Shown here: positions 10,501 to 19,700 of the stretch, in pieces
Layout: the number at the start of each line of letters is the position of its first letter
Numbering within the stretch: position 1 is the first letter of the stretch
DNA from: an uncultured Clostridia bacterium
GTDB taxonomy: Bacteria > Bacillota_A > Clostridia > TANB77 > CAG-508
DNA length: 42,829 nt
Assembly (NCBI GenBank): GCA_944388685.1
Contig: CALXJS010000005.1
Location: forward strand, 1-42,829
Reading direction: 5' to 3'
Translations under genes and position numbers: made by a program
Notes under the pieces: generated by a model
Told to the model about the DNA's origin: nothing
Seen by the model: the letters and a program-made list of their open reading frames with translations, nothing else
The model's database searches: none

Positions 10501-12454
10501 TAGACGAGTAGATTTATATGAAGCAGGAATGGTAGAATATTTTGCAATTGTGAAAAATACATCATCTGAAACCATGAATGATGTTATGGTAAAAACGAAT
10601 AAATCAACAAATCTAGAAGTTACGAGACTAACGTTAATAACGGGTATGAGTGAAAACGAAGTTAGTGATGATGAATTATATGAAATATCAGCAGATAATA
10701 CAATAGCAGAACCTAGGGAAGAAACAAATGCAACGATTAATGAGGATACCCAAACAGAAACAATTGATTATAGTGATGAAATAAATATTGGAACATTGGC
10801 ACCAGGAGAAGTTAAAGTATTAAGTTATAATATGATTATTAATGAAATGCCAGACAATACAATTGATACAATAGACTTTTCAGTAACAGCATCAGATGGA
10901 CAAAATGTATACAGATCAAATGCTTGGCAAGATACGGTTAATAGTTTTGACATAGATATGACAATGGAAGCAAATACAGAAAGCAGATATGTTAAATCTG
11001 GAGATATGATTACATACACAATTCATGTAAGAAATAATAGTACCTCACAAACTTCTGGTTTAACAATTAGGGATGAAGTTCCATCTCAATTAACCATTAA
11101 TCGTATAACTGTAAATGGAACAGAAACAGCCTTTACAACAAACAACATAGAAATACAAAATGAAGTGCCAGCAAATGGTGAAATGATAATTGAAATCGAA
11201 ACAGTTGTCAACTATTCAGAAGCAAGAGTGGATGCAGAAACCATTACCAATAGAGCAACTGCAAGCATTTACGGAGAAGAAATTGCCACTACATCTGATT
11301 TAAACCATATTATAGAAGCAGATGTTGTTGATGACAATAATGGTTCTGGAAACGGAAATAACAATGGCAATGGAAATAACAATGGAAACAACAATTCTAC
11401 AGGAGAAGGACAAAATGGAAATATTGCAAATGGAGAACAAATGCTTAGTGGTTTAGCATGGTATGATGAAAATCATAATGGTAGAAAAGATGATAGTGAA
11501 ACACCATTATCTAATATAACTGTAAGATTATTAAATTTAGAAACACAAGAGTATGTAAGAAATACTTCTGGAGATATATTGGAAAGTACAACAAATGAAA
11601 ATGGAATGTATGTATTAGACAATATTACCAGTGGACAATATATAGTGATATTCCAATATAATACATCACAATATTCATTAACAACATATAAAGCCGAAGG
11701 GGTTAGCGAAGCAGAAAACTCTGATGTAAGGTTAAATACATTACAAATCGAAGATACAAGACAAGAAGTAGCTTCAACAGATATGATTAGTATCGATACA
11801 GAAAATGTATCAGATATTAATATCGGATTAACAGAATTACAAAACTTTGACTTAGAATTAAATAAATATGTAAGTAGAATATTGGTTCAAAATGCTTCAG
11901 GAACAACCACAAAAGAATACAATAATTCTACAACCGCAAAAATAGAATTGGATGCTAAGCAAATGAGTGGTTCAATGGTTATTATTGAATACAATATTGT
12001 GGTAACAAATGTAGGAGAAGTAGCAGGATATGCTAGAAACATTGTGGATTATGTACCAAGTGAATTGGAATTCAATTCTGAATTAAATCAAAATTGGTAT
12101 GAAAGAGATGATATATTATATACGTCAGCATTAACAAATGACATAATTAATCCAGGCGAATCTAGAACTGTAACTTTAACATTAACAAAAACCATGGGTG
12201 AAGACAATCTGGTAACGAGAAACTATGCAGAAATATATGAAGCATACAATGATCTAGGATTAGCAGATGGAAACTCAACACCAGGTAACCGTGTAAACGG
12301 TGAAAATGACATGGGTTCAGCAGACGTAATTATCAGTATTAGAACAGGTGGCGTTGTATATATGTCAATAGGAATTGTACTAGCCGTTATGGTAATAGCA
12401 GGAATTACAGCTGGAATCATTGTAAAGAGAAAAAATGCAAAAGAGAAAGAATAG
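7502..12454 (+). CDS. Giant surface protein A1 (DUF11-like and SdrD-B-like domains, membrane anchor)
   Basis: An exported protein of 1650 residues. ATG 7502 follows GGGGAGGT, and the 14 codons upstream in frame are leader. The signal peptide probably ends at SYA (about residue 34). Residues 35-850 are beta-rich, Asn- and Glu-rich sequence I cannot assign. DUF11-like beta-sandwich domains begin near 856, 990 and 1149 (for example SGEVITYRIQVSNVGSENVN). A Gly/Asn linker built on GGAAATAACAATGG-like units spans about 1278-1312. An SdrD-B-like domain (GLAWYDENHNGRKDDSET) spans about 1316-1405, and a further conserved domain contains EYNIVVTNVGEVAGYARN. The C-terminus is IISIRTG, a hydrophobic helix and KRKNAKEKE, with no LPXTG. 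It is a full-length paralog of B1. The downstream gene starts 21 bp later, so A1-A2 is an operon. The role is probably an extended wall- or membrane-bound stalk. Confidence 0.85.
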   Translation: MKNKIFKISVVLLLIMTLTMTNFIFLGSSIVSYAVDNISTNHENVEFDAYFKDTNGQKIRTLERTANMQDISLYLSVNVNTEGFFNGEITLSNANFDIVSSESGFVSNVSDNTIYLNQIDVGTSAEIEVKVKPIENDVMNVDMLDCESELTLTGIYRDNTEKDINIKATRTVIMRLLEANTNDDVKNDVEIITNKIMKISGEDKRVIQLSLDLGLNENNYPMKEIYTRINVPEIDGNVPDVVRDVDLNTMSAFDYKYEDGYVEITFTNKETDNNSVLWRKEGQERVILTYIYNADVELEDVKITSEETITLLNDKELTSNTGTVTLSNQEIDSTIEVTAKNSEESIYKGKLYSGIDKQFSSQTTLQVNLANIAEYIDIKEEASRYVFENGEIEGNVYYRQTTISKEDFDTIFGQDGRIEIYNENRELLARITSSSQANTDGNIVIDYTGREPKAIEIRTSSPIAEGTLEFEHVKTIRETDTSIVKTAKSIETKITYGYNNYSEENIDAKGTTYSTGIEAETEIQMGLEETVTEAKLEINRDTLSTVVANDIEMKLILKTDQESRDLYRNPTFTIELPEQVESIQINRIDVLYEEELHIVNYTVDGRYIYIQMEGNQTAYKSQSVEGANIIINATVNVNKTSIAKPESINVTYTNEKANAYANNEDVGRISKDIEVVAPKDVTVINRIEALNVETIGEEDETSVGLQRGTEAKQVEVDFEVINNNEENVDNVSMLGTFPTKTEENNMDVSVVNGIQVENASVYYTENENATADIQNTENGWTNSITNPQNVKKYLITMDNIPSRTSVSGSYTIEIPENLEYNQTATEGYEVTYTKGQARSENTVKATDISMETGVGPKVETNLTASVAGEAITDTSTVKSGEVITYRIQVSNVGSENVNNVTVRGMVPEGTMLVQPVDNYEYTGASYYKRVDADTYETTIENLPVGDVQYIEYQVMVNTDTETTIANTVEINYLDVVQETNEVQVSAGSGTVRAMVKRVTDRRVDLYEAGMVEYFAIVKNTSSETMNDVMVKTNKSTNLEVTRLTLITGMSENEVSDDELYEISADNTIAEPREETNATINEDTQTETIDYSDEINIGTLAPGEVKVLSYNMIINEMPDNTIDTIDFSVTASDGQNVYRSNAWQDTVNSFDIDMTMEANTESRYVKSGDMITYTIHVRNNSTSQTSGLTIRDEVPSQLTINRITVNGTETAFTTNNIEIQNEVPANGEMIIEIETVVNYSEARVDAETITNRATASIYGEEIATTSDLNHIIEADVVDDNNGSGNGNNNGNGNNNGNNNSTGEGQNGNIANGEQMLSGLAWYDENHNGRKDDSETPLSNITVRLLNLETQEYVRNTSGDILESTTNENGMYVLDNITSGQYIVIFQYNTSQYSLTTYKAEGVSEAENSDVRLNTLQIEDTRQEVASTDMISIDTENVSDINIGLTELQNFDLELNKYVSRILVQNASGTTTKEYNNSTTAKIELDAKQMSGSMVIIEYNIVVTNVGEVAGYARNIVDYVPSELEFNSELNQNWYERDDILYTSALTNDIINPGESRTVTLTLTKTMGEDNLVTRNYAEIYEAYNDLGLADGNSTPGNRVNGENDMGSADVIISIRTGGVVYMSIGIVLAVMVIAGITAGIIVKRKNAKEKE

Positions 12455-12475
12455 AAGGAAAGGAGGGAAAAATCA

Positions 12476-15400
12476 ATGAGTAAAATAGAAAAATTACTAG
12501 TTAGTTTTATCGTTATAATCATGGCAGTAATCGGATATACAACTATATCGAAAGCAGCAGAATATACAGTTGGACAAAGTGTTACCATGACATATAGTCA
12601 ATATAGAGATGATCCAGATTTATTCTGTGTTGAACATCATCAAAACTTAAGAGGAACTTTAACATACAAAGTTATATCTCAAGTAGATATTGCAGGAAAT
12701 GTTTCAACAGATCATACAGGAAAATCAATAGAAAGTTGGCACAATGCAAAACTAGCATATATACTATCAGCTGACAATGGAGCAGATAAACAAGGTGGAC
12801 CAGTTCAAAATGCTATATGGAATTATATGTATACATGGATGAAAAACGTAGGACAATATCATGCAGGATTATATGATGGATTTGCAAGTACAGTTACAGG
12901 AAATTCTTCATACCTAGATTCAGAATCTTCTGCTTATGCAGATGAGGTACAAAGCATAGTAGGCATCACTGATGAAACAAATAAAGAAAATATTACAGTA
13001 AAAACAGACGAAACAAGTATAAAAGTAGGACCTTTTAAATGGTATTTTTCAGGAACATTAAGTGAAGTACAAGTATTTGATCAAGATGGAAATGCAATAG
13101 AAGGAGTAACCTTTAGTACATATACGGGAACAACAGAAAATCAAATAAGTGTTAGCGAAATCCCTTCTGACAAAGAATTCTATATATCTATACCAATTGA
13201 TAGTGGAATTAGTGGAATATCAAGTATTACCGCAAAGGGAAGTGTAGATGTAAAAGGTGTAACCATTTGGTTCTTAGAATCAGAAAGTGGATATAACTAC
13301 CAAAATTTAATTGCAAGAAAACATTATACAACTCCATTTGAATTTGAAGAAAACTTTGAATATGATATTGATATGTTTGGAAACTTAAAAGTCATTAAAG
13401 TTAACAAAGATAATCATGAAATCACATTACAAGGTGTAGGATTTATTATTCAAAATAAAGAGACTGGAAAATATGTACATCAAGATGCAAATGGAAATAT
13501 TACATATGTAGATGAAAGTGAAGCAACAGAATTTGTAACAGATGAAAATGGAGAAATTCTAATTGAAAATCTTGTTGTAGGAACGTATATAGCTTATGAA
13601 ACAAAAAATCCAAACTATGGATATGAAATTGCTTCAGAAGGTGTTGAATATACAGTTGTTGTAGATAAAACTGAAGACTTTATCATCGAAAATGAACAAG
13701 TATATGTAAAACTTTCAGGATATGTATGGTTAGATAGACAATCAGGAAAAGAATCTTTGAGAAATGATTTATATCATGATGATGATAATGATAGTGAGGA
13801 TGAACTATTAGAAGGTGTTATTGTCAGATTAATTGATAGAAGAACAGGAGAAGTTGTCAGAAAGGACAATGGAGAAGAATTTACAGCAACAACACATGAG
13901 ATTCAAACAAATGATGGAATCTTAAGATATTATCTATTTGAAGATGTTAGAATAGATGAATTAGAAAATTACTATATTGAATTTGAATATGATGGATTAA
14001 CGTATACGAATGTTACACCACATATTGATGTAGATAATGGCTCAAAAGCAGCAGAAAATGCTGAAGAAAGAAGTGCATTTAATAGAAGCTTTAGTACAAT
14101 AGAAGGAACCTCAGAAACAGCTGGTGTTGCCTTAGATGAAAATGGAAATGTAGCACATGAACTACAATACACGAAAGACACAGAACAACATACATCAACG
14201 CTAATTAATGAAGGCTTACCAGTAGGACAATATCCAATAACCGCAAATACAGACGAAACAGGATATCGTATCATAGATCATTTTGAAACAGGAACAGAAG
14301 AAATTCCATATATCAATTTAGGACTATGTGAAAGAGAACAACCAGATTTGGCATTAATTAAAGATATGAAAAATGTTCGACTTGCTATTAATGGATATCA
14401 ACATATTTATGAATATGAACAAAGATTCCAAAATCAAGGAGAATATGGTGATGGATTTAATGTAGGTGTTAAATTTGGTAGTGAATATGATAGTCAATCA
14501 TATACAAGAGCAATTTATAAAGCAGATTATGAATATGTAAATGAAGAAGACGCAAGTAGAGAATTAAAAGTATATGTAACATATCGAATTGCTGTAAGAA
14601 ATGAAGCAACAACATTGACATCACAAGTCAATAGTGTCGTAGATTACTTTGATAGTCGATACACCATGGTAGCTGTTGGTACAGGAATTGACCAAGAAGG
14701 TATCATTACAGGAAGTATAGACTATACACAAGAAGCTTACAATGATGAATATGCAAGAGCAGTTATTTATACAAATACAAGACTTGAAGCACAAACACAA
14801 AGTGATATTTATGTACAATTTGAATTAAGTAGAGAAGCCGTATTAAATATATTAAATGATGGAGAAAACTTAGAGAATGTTGTAGAAATCAATTCATATT
14901 CAACCTTTGATGAAAATGGAGGAGCATATGCTGGAGTAGATGTAGACTCTAACCCAGGAAATGCAACACCAGGAGATAGAGCAACCTATGAAGATGATAC
15001 AGATTCAAGCCCATCACTAAAATTAGAAGTAGCAGACGCAAGAGAAATAGCAGGTAAAGTATTCTTAGATTCTACTTCAGGAGAATTAATGACAGGACAA
15101 ATTAGACAAGGTAGCGGTGCTTATGAAGAAGGAGAAACTGGCATATCAGGTGTAACCGTAACACTTACGGAAAACACGGGAACAGGATTAACATATACTG
15201 CTACAACAGATGAAAATGGAGATTTCGTTATCTCAGACTTTATACCAGGAGACTATATATTAACATATACATGGGGAGATACAACGTATACAGTACAAAA
15301 TTATAAAGGAACCATATATGATAAAGATAGATATGATGCAAATGTTGCAAATAAAGAATGGTATAAAAACGACGTAGAAACTAGATGGACAGACGCAGTT

Positions 15401-16489
15401 GATGATTATGATACAAGGTTAGAAATTGATAGTGAATTAGCAGAAATTACAAATTCAACAGAAACAACAATTACACAAATGGACTCTACAACACCAACAA
15501 TGGGAATAGGTGTAGAATATGAAACAACATATACAGCATCAGCAGGAGATAGATATGTTTATAGGATTGAGAATGTAGACTTTGGTATTGTAGAAAGAGC
15601 AAGATTGGATATCTCATTGAATAAAAGAGTAAGTACTATGAGAGTTAGTTTAGCAAATGGAGTATCATTAGTAAATATTACTATCAATGAAGATGGTACT
15701 ATGGAGGGACAAACATCAAGTGTAACCTATCTTCCACCTTCAGATAATTCATCTCCACAAAATGGCTTAATTAGATTAGAAATGGATAGTGAATTAATAG
15801 AAGGTTCACAAATAGAAGTGACATATGAAATCAAAGCACAAAATAATAGTGAATTAGACTACTTATCTGAAAACTATTATAAGTATGGTATTACAGAGGG
15901 AGAGGTAATAACTCTTACGCCAGCAGCAATTGTAGACTATTTAGATAATGATTGGAGTTTCAATACAGAAAATAATCCAGATTGGGAAATGGTACAAAGA
16001 GATGATAGTAGATTAGATTTAGCAGAAGTGGTATATAATGATCCAAATTCAACAATTGATGAAAAAACAATATTATATACAGAAGCACTAGCTACATATA
16101 ATTTGCAACCTACAGAAAGTGCTACAGTTATGTTAAATGTTTCTAAATTATTATCAGGCTCAGAAGATATTGAACTAGATAATGAAACAGAAATTATAAA
16201 AGTAGATAAGCCAGGTGGTTCAAATATTACATCAACTCCAGGAAATTATGTTCCAGGAACAGAACCAGGTGATAATACAACAGGGGACCCAGAAGACGAT
16301 ACAACGGGAAATCCAGGAAATCCTATTCCAGGAATAGAAACGGATTATGGAAAAGCAGAAACAATTATTATCACACCAAATACAGGTGAAAACTTAAATT
16401 ACATGATACCAGTAACAATTGGTGTAGTTGTATGTATCATATTAGGTGTTGGAATATTCTTCATTAAGAGAAAAGTGCTAAATAAATAG
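12476..16489 (+). CDS. Surface protein A2: predicted thioester adhesin with Cna-B/SdrD-B domains
   Basis: 1337 residues behind a strong Shine-Dalgarno (AAGGAAAGGAGGG). The signal peptide ends near TTISKAA (residue 28). A domain follows with a Cys in DLFC51VEHHQ and a Gln in GGPVQ111NAIWNYM. This fits the TQXA-type thioester domain, in which a Cys-Gln thioester binds amines on host proteins. One Cna-B-like domain starts near residue 301 (FGNLKVIKVNKD), with candidate Lys, Glu (YIAYETKNP) and Asn (IIENEQV) isopeptide residues. SdrD-B-like domains begin near 416 (KLSGYVWLDRQ) and about 860 (IAGKVFLDS). Beta domains and the motif NPGNATPGDRATYEDDT lie between them. A Pro/Gly/Thr-rich linker precedes the anchor: IITPNTG, a hydrophobic helix and KRKVLNK. 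It is a paralog of B2. The thioester and isopeptide bonds are predictions from motifs. Confidence 0.85.
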   Translation: MSKIEKLLVSFIVIIMAVIGYTTISKAAEYTVGQSVTMTYSQYRDDPDLFCVEHHQNLRGTLTYKVISQVDIAGNVSTDHTGKSIESWHNAKLAYILSADNGADKQGGPVQNAIWNYMYTWMKNVGQYHAGLYDGFASTVTGNSSYLDSESSAYADEVQSIVGITDETNKENITVKTDETSIKVGPFKWYFSGTLSEVQVFDQDGNAIEGVTFSTYTGTTENQISVSEIPSDKEFYISIPIDSGISGISSITAKGSVDVKGVTIWFLESESGYNYQNLIARKHYTTPFEFEENFEYDIDMFGNLKVIKVNKDNHEITLQGVGFIIQNKETGKYVHQDANGNITYVDESEATEFVTDENGEILIENLVVGTYIAYETKNPNYGYEIASEGVEYTVVVDKTEDFIIENEQVYVKLSGYVWLDRQSGKESLRNDLYHDDDNDSEDELLEGVIVRLIDRRTGEVVRKDNGEEFTATTHEIQTNDGILRYYLFEDVRIDELENYYIEFEYDGLTYTNVTPHIDVDNGSKAAENAEERSAFNRSFSTIEGTSETAGVALDENGNVAHELQYTKDTEQHTSTLINEGLPVGQYPITANTDETGYRIIDHFETGTEEIPYINLGLCEREQPDLALIKDMKNVRLAINGYQHIYEYEQRFQNQGEYGDGFNVGVKFGSEYDSQSYTRAIYKADYEYVNEEDASRELKVYVTYRIAVRNEATTLTSQVNSVVDYFDSRYTMVAVGTGIDQEGIITGSIDYTQEAYNDEYARAVIYTNTRLEAQTQSDIYVQFELSREAVLNILNDGENLENVVEINSYSTFDENGGAYAGVDVDSNPGNATPGDRATYEDDTDSSPSLKLEVADAREIAGKVFLDSTSGELMTGQIRQGSGAYEEGETGISGVTVTLTENTGTGLTYTATTDENGDFVISDFIPGDYILTYTWGDTTYTVQNYKGTIYDKDRYDANVANKEWYKNDVETRWTDAVDDYDTRLEIDSELAEITNSTETTITQMDSTTPTMGIGVEYETTYTASAGDRYVYRIENVDFGIVERARLDISLNKRVSTMRVSLANGVSLVNITINEDGTMEGQTSSVTYLPPSDNSSPQNGLIRLEMDSELIEGSQIEVTYEIKAQNNSELDYLSENYYKYGITEGEVITLTPAAIVDYLDNDWSFNTENNPDWEMVQRDDSRLDLAEVVYNDPNSTIDEKTILYTEALATYNLQPTESATVMLNVSKLLSGSEDIELDNETEIIKVDKPGGSNITSTPGNYVPGTEPGDNTTGDPEDDTTGNPGNPIPGIETDYGKAETIIITPNTGENLNYMIPVTIGVVVCIILGVGIFFIKRKVLNK

Positions 16490-16502
16490 AATATATAAAA
16501 AA

Positions 16503-16533
16503 AGAGAGTTCAAATAGAGACTCTCTTTTTTTT
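16503..16533 (+). terminator. Intrinsic terminator after cassette A
   Basis: A 7-bp perfect stem (AGAGAGT / ACTCTCT) with a 10-nt loop, followed by an eight-T run, 14 bp after the A2 stop. It separates the A and B cassettes into two transcription units. Confidence 0.9.
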
Positions 16534-16545
16534 GAGACAATTGTC
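16533..16545. repeat. Solo foldback-element end, possible relic
   Basis: TGAGACAATTG matches the terminal 11 bp of the foldback element at 7169-7288 and is followed by TC, so GACAATTGTC (16536-16545) is itself a 10-bp palindrome. The next bases do not extend the match to the foldback arms, so this may be a decayed end or chance. Confidence 0.35.
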
Positions 16546-16713
16546 GTAAACCTACGCAAATAAAGGATTTGCGAAAAACAAAATTTAAAAGGGAATTTTG
16601 TAATAAAACTGAAATAAAAATATAAAAAAATTGTCATAAAATGAAGAATCGAGCATCCCTAAAGGGAAAGAAAATATTTCAAAAATTTCCAGAAACCCCC
16701 TATTGAAAAGAAA

Positions 16714-16740
16714 TTGAATTCGCGTTAAAGTTATTATAAA
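16714..16740 (+). promoter_or_regulatory. Weak candidate promoter for cassette B
   Basis: TTGAAT (16714-16719) and TATAAA (16735-16740) with a short 15-bp spacer precede B1. A transcription start is required here because a strong terminator lies upstream, but the boxes are poor and alternatives such as TTGAAA at 16703 with a long spacer exist. The rest of 16546-16757 is AT-rich with nothing else I can name. Confidence 0.3.
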
Positions 16741-16757
16741 GGATAGGGGGAAAAAAT

Positions 16758-19700
16758 ATGAGTACTTATGTAAAGAACAAAAAATCATTATTCGTGGCAG
16801 TTATATTTTTTATACTTCTGCTACTATTAGGCTCTCATTTAGTTATTGCAGATGAAGGAAATAACGTTGGGCCAGAAGAAACAACAATTGATTTAGCTAT
16901 CAGTCAGGAAATAGAGAAGTATTTACCTGTAGATGATAGTACTGTATTGTTGCAACAAAAAGTAAGAATAGAAAGCAATAATATTGCAGTTAAAGAACAG
17001 GAAGATATAAAGGTAAGTGTACCAAAACTTATGGATAAACTTCCAGATACTGCAATTGTATTGTACAATGGACAAAAATTGCAAGACAATTTATATTCTT
17101 ATGCAATGGAAGAGGGACAATTATATATTCAGAATATAAATGGTCAAAATGAGATGAACAATACAGCAGAATATACCATTATTTATGGATATATGGATAC
17201 CACTGTACAAGAGGCATCTATCTATTCAAGAGTAGAAGTAAATATGAAATTAATGGATAATGCTAACATATTTAGTAATCAAAATGATTATGAGGCAACT
17301 ATAAATTTAATAGGAAATAAAGTTAGTGTATCAGGAAGAATGACATCTAGAGTGAATAAGGGATATATGTATACAGCTAATAAGGAAAATATTAACTTTG
17401 CAGAACAATATAATGTAGAGATTTCAAATTTACAAGATGTGCAAGAAATTAATATAAGTAATAGAGACTTAAACTTTATATTAGAAGATGAAAGTGTTTT
17501 GCCAGCTGATGAGTATATATTCTTTGATACTACCATTATTAATAAAGAAAATATGATAAAAATACTTGGAGAAGATGGACAAATTCAAGTATTAAATGAA
17601 AATGATGAAATTATATATGTAATTAATAATGCCACAGAAACTGATGAAAATGGAGATATCCGAATAGAATATGGAAGTAATGGATTAGCTAAAAATATTA
17701 AATTCCGCACAAGTACTCCAAAGGAAATAGGTGTATTAGAAATTACAAATATAAAACATCTTAATACAAATATAAATTATGATATGGGACAAATCAAAAG
17801 TTTTAGAAGATTAGCTGAAAAAATCGAGGTAAATGATAGTGAAACAGTTATAAGTACAAATTTAGAAGAACCAAAAACAAGTATATCTGTAGAGACAGAT
17901 AAAAACCAATTAGATACCATGAATGAGCAAAATGAATTAGAGGTAAATGTAACATTAAAAGCAAATGAACCTACAGAAAAATTATTTAACAATCCTTATA
18001 TAGAAGTTATTTTACCTAGCCAAGTAGAAAGTATCACACCAACAGAAGATATCAAATTACTATATGATGAAGAATTACATATCAGAAACTATGAAATCGA
18101 AAACAATGTTATTAGAATTTATATAGAAGGACAACAAACTAATTATAAAGATGGAATAATGGAAGGTGCAATTCTAAATCTAAAACTAAATGTAAAATTA
18201 AATAATAAAGCAACAGATAGTGAAGAAAAAGTTCAAGTTAAATGTGTAAATGATGGTGAAGAAATACTTACAGAAAGTACAATGAATATAATAACACCTA
18301 AAGATGTTATCATGGTAAATTCTATAGAAGAATTAAATGTAGAAACAGTAGGAGAAGCCAATACAGAACAAGTTACACTATTACCAAGTGATACAAATAG
18401 AAGTTATAAAGTAAAATCACAAGTAATTGTTAATAAAGATAACATGAAAGATGTTACAATTGTAGGAGATTTACCAACAGATTCTAATGTTGTTAATCAA
18501 GATGGACAAACATTAGAAAATAACATGGGTATGACATTAGCATCAGATGTTACAACAAACATAGAAGGACAAACAGTTTATTATACAAGCAATGCAAATG
18601 CTTCAAGTGATTTACAAGATCCAAACAATGGTTGGTCTACTGAAAGATCAGAAGATGCAAGTAAATATTTAATTACTGTTCCAGAAATGAGTAGAGCAAA
18701 TACAGTAGATGTAGAATATACTGTGCAAACAGATTCACAAATGGAATATAATGAGACAGCATATCAAGGATATCAGGTAGAATATGCAAATGAAGACAGA
18801 ACAGTAACAAATACAGTTGAAGCTAATTATCTAGCATTAACAACTGGACAAGGTCCAGAATTAGAAAATAATTTATATGCATTAGTAGGAGATAATTATC
18901 TAGAACAAGGAGCAACTGTACAAAAAGGACAAGTTATAAAATATGTTATAGAGGTAAAAAATACAGGAACGGAAAGTGTAGAAAATGCAATGGTATATGC
19001 CAATATACCAGAAGGAACAACCTATGTTGAACCAATTCCTTCATATCAATATAATCCAGGAGAATATTATCAAGAAATAGAAAAAGATAGACAAGAATTT
19101 ACAATAGAAAATTTAGGTGTGGGAGAAACAGCACAAAGAACATATGAAGTAAGAGTTAATAGTGATGCAGTAGTAGATTCTGAAATTGTGAATGTAGCAA
19201 CAATAGAATATGATGGTATTCAAAAAACAACACAAGAATTAAGAAATCCAATTGCAGATGCAGGGCTTAGGGTATCTATAAAAACAACGCTAGATGATGA
19301 GGGAGCAGTATATGAAGGAGATATAATTAAGTATGAAGCAATTGTAGAAAATATTAGTAATGCGACACAAGAAAATGCATCTTTAAAATGGAATATTTCA
19401 GGAACCTTTGAAATATTACAACAAACAATAATGAATGTTTCTGAATCAGGAACTACAGAAACTTCTCAAACAAGTGATACAGATACAATCGCTTTAGGAA
19501 ATATGGAACCTGGACAAAAAGTCGTAGTAGATTTACTAGTAAGAGCAAGAGAAATGGTAAATAATGTAGACAATATTAATATATATGCACAAGTACTACA
19601 AGGAAATAATACATATACTTCTAACAATTTGGTAGAAGAAGTTACTAGTAGATTTAATGTAGATATAAGTCTAGAAGCAGATAGAGAAGGAGAATATGTA